Source: an uncultured Burkholderiales bacterium | GTDB taxonomy: Bacteria; Pseudomonadota; Gammaproteobacteria; Burkholderiales; Burkholderiaceae_E | Direction: 5' to 3' | Assembly (NCBI GenBank): GCA_903898725.1 | Contig: CAIUGQ010000425.1 | Location: 1-23,688 of the forward strand | Length of the DNA: 23,688 nucleotides | Part shown: in pieces, positions 19,573 to 23,688 of the stretch | How the letters are laid out: every line of letters starts with the position of its first letter | Numbering within the stretch: position 1 is the stretch's first letter | The notes under the pieces: model-generated | Databases searched by the model: none | What the model saw: the letters and a program-made list of their open reading frames with translations, nothing else | What the model was told of the DNA's origin: nothing | Made by a program: the position numbers and the translations under genes

Positions 19573-21181
19573 TGGCGCGTGCGATGCCCGAGAGGTAGAA
19601 GTCGCGCAGCTTGAGCCCGTAGGCGCCCGACGGCAGGCCGCGGACGATCCGCAGGCGTCCGTTGCCGGAGCGCGGTGCGGTCAGCAGGTCGCGTTCGATG
19701 GGCTCGGCGAGCGGCGCCTTGTCGGGCCAGGTGAGCACGAGCACGCGCGGCTCGAGACGGCGCACGCGATTGTGCGCGACCACGATCGCGACCTCGCCGC
19801 TCGAGAGCTCGACGAGGCTGCCGACCGGGAACACGCCCACCGCCTGCACGAACTGCTCGACCAGCGGCTCGTGGAACGAGCTGCCGGCCCATTCGTACAG
19901 GTTCATCAGCGCGTCCTGCGGCGCCGAGGGGTTCGCATAGGCGCGTGGCGTGATCAGCGCGGCGAAGCTGTCGGCGATCGCCGCCATCCGACCGTAGATG
20001 CTGATGTCGTTGCCCTTGAGGCCCTTCGGGTAGCCGCTGCCGTCGAGCCGCTCGTGATGCTGCGCGATGCCGAGCTCGACCTCGGCTGGCAGCCCGCCGG
20101 CCTCGTGCAGCGCGTCGAGGCCGAGGCGCACGTGCTCCTTGATCATCCCGTACTCGGCGCTCGTCAGCATGCCGGGCTTGTCGAGCAGCGCCCGCGGCAG
20201 GCGGATCTTGCCGACGTCGGCGAGCATGCCGATCATGCCCAGCTGGCCGAGCTCGCGTTTCGGGAAGCCGAGCTGGCGCCCCAGGGCGATCAGGTACAGC
20301 GCGACCTTGACCCCGTGGTTGTAGGTGGTGACGTCCTCCTCGCGGAGTCGGCCCACCCACAGCAGCGCATCGGGGTTGTCGACCATGCTCGAGACCATGT
20401 CGTCGACGGCGCCGGCGACCTCGCTGACCTGCGGCACGCGCCCGGCCTTCACGTCGGTGACCAGGGCCTTGAGCACGTCCTCGCTGCGCGAGAACGTCGA
20501 GCGCGCGCGCGGCAGCTCCTCCTCCATCGACAGCAGGTCTTCGTAGGTGTCGAGCCGGATGTCCTCGGGCAGCCAGGCGCGCACCGCGTCGCGATTCGAG
20601 CGGTCGCGTTCGCCCAGCGCCGCCCGGGCGTCGCCGTCCCGGCCCAGCAGCTGCTTGAGCCAGGCGATCGTGCGGGTGATCGGACCGGGCTCGCCGGTGT
20701 CCTGCGTGGTGTCCGCGGTCTGCCTGACGAACTGCCGGAACCGCTGCCGCGTGTCCGAACTGATGCGCACGTCGGCGCGGGTCTTGTAGACCCGTCCGGC
20801 GGTGGCGCTGCGTCGTTCCACCGGCACCTTGGCCGGGTCGGCCGCCCGCACGGACGACGGCTGTGTCTCGACGGCCCCGGGCTGGACCCTCAGGCTGGGC
20901 GCGCGTGCGGCCGGCGGCGCGCCGTCGCGCATCTCGGAGCGACGGATGGTGTCGGTCACCTCGGGGCTCGAGAGCTCGAGGTCGACATACACGTAGCTGC
21001 AGTACTTGCGCAGCGTGTCGATCTCGACCTGACTGTCCGCGAGAAAGCCCTGCAGCAGGAAGGGCGTGTCGAGCCATGGCCGGTCCAGCTCGGCGATGAA
21101 CATGCCGAGCTGCAGGTCCTCGCACGCGATCTGATAGCGGCGGCTCGCAGTGATCTGCGCCGCGGCGTTATCCGGTTCCAT
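19556..21181 (-). CDS. HD-GYP domain protein with DUF3391-type N-terminus and altered HD motif
   Basis: A 541-residue cytoplasmic signalling protein. The N-terminal DUF3391-like segment (about 10-70: LQLGMFIAELDRPWLDTPFL...YVYVDLE) precedes a long variable, partly disordered linker (about 75-200). The HD-GYP domain occupies about 275-445. H289 (TYNH), H350 (KEHVRLG), H375-H376, D380 and the GYP signature (QHHERLDGSGYPKGLKG, 374-390) are present. The HD pair, normally HDxGK, reads ADVGK (A321, D322), so one metal ligand is missing. C-terminal residues about 450-541 form a small beta-rich extension. The role is c-di-GMP breakdown or binding together with the EAL protein encoded just downstream (17-base overlap). 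The ATG at 21181 is chosen; an in-frame GTG at 21205 is possible. Confidence 0.92.
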   Translation of the reverse strand: MEPDNAAAQITASRRYQIACEDLQLGMFIAELDRPWLDTPFLLQGFLADSQVEIDTLRKYCSYVYVDLELSSPEVTDTIRRSEMRDGAPPAARAPSLRVQPGAVETQPSSVRAADPAKVPVERRSATAGRVYKTRADVRISSDTRQRFRQFVRQTADTTQDTGEPGPITRTIAWLKQLLGRDGDARAALGERDRSNRDAVRAWLPEDIRLDTYEDLLSMEEELPRARSTFSRSEDVLKALVTDVKAGRVPQVSEVAGAVDDMVSSMVDNPDALLWVGRLREEDVTTYNHGVKVALYLIALGRQLGFPKRELGQLGMIGMLADVGKIRLPRALLDKPGMLTSAEYGMIKEHVRLGLDALHEAGGLPAEVELGIAQHHERLDGSGYPKGLKGNDISIYGRMAAIADSFAALITPRAYANPSAPQDALMNLYEWAGSSFHEPLVEQFVQAVGVFPVGSLVELSSGEVAIVVAHNRVRRLEPRVLVLTWPDKAPLAEPIERDLLTAPRSGNGRLRIVRGLPSGAYGLKLRDFYLSGIARANGLPG

Positions 21182-21264
21182 CAATCGCTCGGGACTGTGC
21201 TGCACCGATCCGTATCCATTGGTCAGTCGGATGCGGCGGACGAGCCCTGCCGCGATCCCGGGCC

Positions 21265-21293
21265 ATGGTAGCCAGCCACCACGGTCGTTCCAA
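21265..21293 (-). promoter_or_regulatory. Candidate sigma-70 promoter of the HD-GYP / EAL operon
   Basis: On the minus strand TTGGAA (21293-21288) and TACCAT (21270-21265) are separated by exactly 17 bases; each matches 4 of 6 consensus positions. The predicted leader to the ATG at 21181 is about 75 bases. This is the only -35/-10 pair with good spacing that I found in the window. Confidence 0.45.
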
Positions 21294-21318
21294 TTGAATA
21301 ACGGGCGGGCGGCGGGCA

Positions 21319-21333
21319 GACAGCAACGCTGTC
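21319..21333. repeat. Small perfect hairpin between metF and the HD-GYP gene
   Basis: GACAGC-AAC-GCTGTC, a 6-bp stem with a three-base loop, about 55 bases downstream of the metF stop. It has no T-run on either side. It may support 3'-end processing or be incidental. Confidence 0.3.
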
Positions 21334-21352
21334 CGACGGGCGGGCGAGCCTC

Positions 21353-21382
21353 GGCTGCGGACGGTCAGCGCCTGCCGCAGCC
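21353..21382 (-). terminator. GC-rich hairpin directly after metF (terminator-like, no T-run)
   Basis: GGCTGCGG (21353-21360) and CCGCAGCC (21375-21382) form a perfect 8-bp stem with a 14-base loop, starting 5 bases beyond the metF stop codon in the direction of transcription. No T-run follows, so it may act as an mRNA 3'-end stabiliser or with Rho rather than as a classic intrinsic terminator. Confidence 0.4.
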
Positions 21383-21387
21383 TGCGC

Positions 21388-22224
21388 TCAGCGGACCAGG
21401 GCCTGCCAGATCGCGCGGCTCGGTCCGGGCTGATTCAGCGTGTAGAAGTGGATGCCCGGCGCACCGCCCTCGAGCAGCCGCTGACACAAGGCCGTGACCA
21501 CGTCGTGGCCGAATGCGCGCAGCGAATCGACGTCGTCGGCGAAGCCCGCCAGGCGCATCCGGATCCAGCGCGGGATCTCGGCGCCGCAGGCGTCGGAGAA
21601 GCGGGCGAGCTGCGTGTAGTTCGTGATCGGCATGATGCCGGGCACGATCGGCACGGTCACGCCGTGGGCACGCGCCGCATCGACGAAGCGGAAATACGCG
21701 TCCGCGTTGAAGAAGTACTGCGTGATCGCCGCATCGGCGCCGGCCTGCACCTTGTGCACGAAGGCCTTGAGGTCGGCATCGGCGGAGGCCGCCTGGGGGT
21801 GGACCTCCGGATACGCGGCGACCTCGATGCGGAACCAGTCGCCGGTGCGCTCGCGCACGAAGGCGACGAGGTCCGACGCATAGCGGAACTCGCCGGCGTC
21901 GACCATGCCCGAGGGCAGGTCGCCGCGCAGCGCGACCAGCCGGCGAACGCCGCGCGCACGCCAGTGCGCCAGCAGCTCCGCGATGCCCTCGCGGGTCGCG
22001 CCCACGCACGAGAGGTGCGGCGCGACCGCGTGCCCCTCGGTGGCGATCTCGTCGACGACGCCGAGCGACTTGTCTCGGGTCGAGCCGCCGGCGCCGAAGG
22101 TGACGCTGAAGAACTCGGGCTCGAGCAGCGCGAGCTGGCGGCGCGTCTCGCGCAGCTTGGCCAGCCCCTCGGGCGTGTTCGGCGGGAAGAATTCGAAGCT
22201 GACCGGGACGGAGGACGGGGTCAT
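21388..22224 (-). CDS. metF: 5,10-methylenetetrahydrofolate reductase
   Basis: A 278-residue FAD-dependent TIM-barrel enzyme that reduces 5,10-methylene-THF to 5-methyl-THF, the methyl donor for methionine synthesis. Family motifs are SFEFFPPNTPEG (9-20) with catalytic Glu E11, FFSVTFGAGGSTRD (38-51), LSCVGATREGI and ALRGDLP (98-104) with the FAD-tuning Asp D102. QYFFNADAYFRFV, VPGIMPITNYTQL and GIHFYTLNQP near the C-terminus complete the pattern. Length is slightly shorter than E. coli MetF (296). The ATG at 22224 overlaps the tlyA stop by four bases (22221-22224), so it is translationally coupled to tlyA and downstream of ahcY, a functional methyl-cycle operon. A terminator-like hairpin follows the stop. 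Confidence 0.96.
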   Translation of the reverse strand: MTPSSVPVSFEFFPPNTPEGLAKLRETRRQLALLEPEFFSVTFGAGGSTRDKSLGVVDEIATEGHAVAPHLSCVGATREGIAELLAHWRARGVRRLVALRGDLPSGMVDAGEFRYASDLVAFVRERTGDWFRIEVAAYPEVHPQAASADADLKAFVHKVQAGADAAITQYFFNADAYFRFVDAARAHGVTVPIVPGIMPITNYTQLARFSDACGAEIPRWIRMRLAGFADDVDSLRAFGHDVVTALCQRLLEGGAPGIHFYTLNQPGPSRAIWQALVR

Positions 22225-23012
22225 CGTGGGATCCGGGTTCGGAGCGGGCGTGCGACGGGCACGCTCGCATGGAGAAAGGACTCGCGGTTGCCGTCACCGC
22301 CGGGCAGCGCGCTGTCGAAGGCACGGTGCACCGTCCAGCCGAGGCCGCGACAGGCCTCGGCCACCTGCGCCGAGGCGCGCGCATGGTCGGCCGCGTCCGT
22401 GACGATGCCGCGACCGTCGAGTGCCGACGGGCCCAGCTCGAACTGCGGCTTGACCAGCAGCAGCACGGTCGCGCCGGGTGCGAGCAGCGCGTCGGTCGCC
22501 GGCAGCACCTTCCCGAGCGAGATGAACGACAGGTCGGCGACCGCCATGTCGAAGCCGTCCGCGGGCGGGTCGGCCACGCGCTCGGCCAGCAGCTCGGGGG
22601 TGAGGTCGCGCACGTTGAGCCGTTCGAGACAGCAGACCCTGGGGTCGTCGCGCAGACGCGGATGAAGCTGGCCGTGACCGACCTCGATGCCGACCACCCG
22701 CTTCGCACCCGACTGCAGCAGGCAGTCGGCGAAGCCGCCGGTGGACATCCCGAGGTCGAGCACGGTGCGACCCGACGGATCGACGCCCGCCTCGGCGAGC
22801 GCGTGGGCCAGCTTGGCCCCCGCGCGCGACACGAAGCGGGTCTCGTCCGAGGCGGCGACCCGCAGCTCGTCGAGCGGCCCCACCAGCTGGGAGGGCCGCT
22901 CGATCCGCGCGCCGCTCGCCCGGGTCACCGCGCCATCGGCGATCAGCCGCTGCGCGGCGCTGCGCGACGCGGCCAGGCCGCGTGCGACCAGCTCGACGTC
23001 GGCGCGCCCCAA
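22221..23012 (-). CDS. tlyA: TlyA-family rRNA 2'-O-methyltransferase (S4 plus FtsJ-like)
   Basis: A 263-residue protein with an N-terminal S4 RNA-binding domain (1-60: DVELVARGLAASRSAAQRLIADGAV) and an FtsJ/RrmJ-type methyltransferase domain. SRAGAKL carries K67, LDLGMSTGGFADCLL (85-99) is the SAM loop, ADLSFISL carries D160, LLVKPQFELG carries K188 and GNRESFL carries E244. Together these are the K-D-K-E catalytic tetrad of ribose 2'-O-methyltransferases. Actinobacterial TlyA modifies 16S and 23S rRNA; the betaproteobacterial target is not established, and older annotation as haemolysin is misleading. The start is a TTG at 23012, 13 bases after the ahcY stop; no in-frame ATG or GTG would preserve the S4 domain. 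It lies between ahcY and metF in a single probable transcript. Confidence 0.92.
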   Translation of the reverse strand: MGRADVELVARGLAASRSAAQRLIADGAVTRASGARIERPSQLVGPLDELRVAASDETRFVSRAGAKLAHALAEAGVDPSGRTVLDLGMSTGGFADCLLQSGAKRVVGIEVGHGQLHPRLRDDPRVCCLERLNVRDLTPELLAERVADPPADGFDMAVADLSFISLGKVLPATDALLAPGATVLLLVKPQFELGPSALDGRGIVTDAADHARASAQVAEACRGLGWTVHRAFDSALPGGDGNRESFLHASVPVARPLRTRIPR

Positions 23013-23025
23013 GGGACGGCCAGGC

Positions 23026-23688
<663 letters not shown>

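Overview
The window is very GC-rich, densely packed bacterial chromosome whose gene content and gene order point to a betaproteobacterium, most likely of the order Burkholderiales. Supporting signs are the metF-tlyA-ahcY block, the slt / NDUFA9-like epimerase / cca block divergent from the 5-formyl-THF cyclo-ligase gene, the folM-folB-ttcA string, a MidA/DUF2905 pair, and an HD-GYP protein with a DUF3391-type N-terminus. The genus cannot be told from the window. I see no insertion sequences, phage genes, CRISPR arrays, tRNA or rRNA genes, and no stretch with foreign-looking base composition. Coding density is extreme: no gene-free stretch exceeds about 250 bases.

Layout. 1-1464 (minus) is ubiB (ubiquinone biosynthesis), cut by the window edge and divergent from a small outer-membrane beta-barrel gene (1629-2309, plus). 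2297-4470 (minus) is a two-gene acyl-CoA operon, HMG-CoA lyase then a CaiB/BaiF CoA-transferase. It is divergent from a LysR-type regulator (4696-5592, plus), with palindromic operator-like repeats between them. 5589-9206 (minus) is a tightly coupled string: folM-like pteridine reductase, folB, ttcA, then an FAD-linked D-2-hydroxyacid dehydrogenase. Divergent from it, 9285-11216 (plus) carries a MidA-type methyltransferase, a DUF2905 membrane peptide and a MaoC hydratase. 11209-12876 (minus) is a 7TM-PAS sensor followed by a stand-alone receiver. 13120-15359 (minus) is an NDUFA9-like epimerase plus the CCA-adding enzyme, preceded by the Slt70-type lytic transglycosylase (15517-17589). 17628-18260 (plus) is 5-formyl-THF cyclo-ligase. 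18214-21181 (minus) is a cyclic-di-GMP module, HD-GYP then GGDEF-like/EAL. 21388-23688 (minus) is the methyl-cycle string ahcY (partial), tlyA, metF.

How it fits together. Folate and one-carbon chemistry recurs (folB, folM-like, 5-FCL, metF, ahcY). Transfer-RNA and rRNA modification is represented by ttcA, cca and tlyA. Two signalling modules sit among them. Nothing here looks like a new multi-gene defence or mobile system.

Most worth a second look: a CCA-adding enzyme whose HD phosphohydrolase site has eroded; an HD-GYP protein in which the His of the HD pair is Ala, co-transcribed with an apparently intact EAL protein; a membrane 7TM-PAS sensor that ends in a Cys-rich CxxC...CxxC motif instead of a kinase and is paired with an orphan receiver; the LysR operator array and leader hairpin upstream of the HMG-CoA lyase operon; apparently leaderless divergent promoters; and overlapping 3' ends at all four convergent gene pairs.
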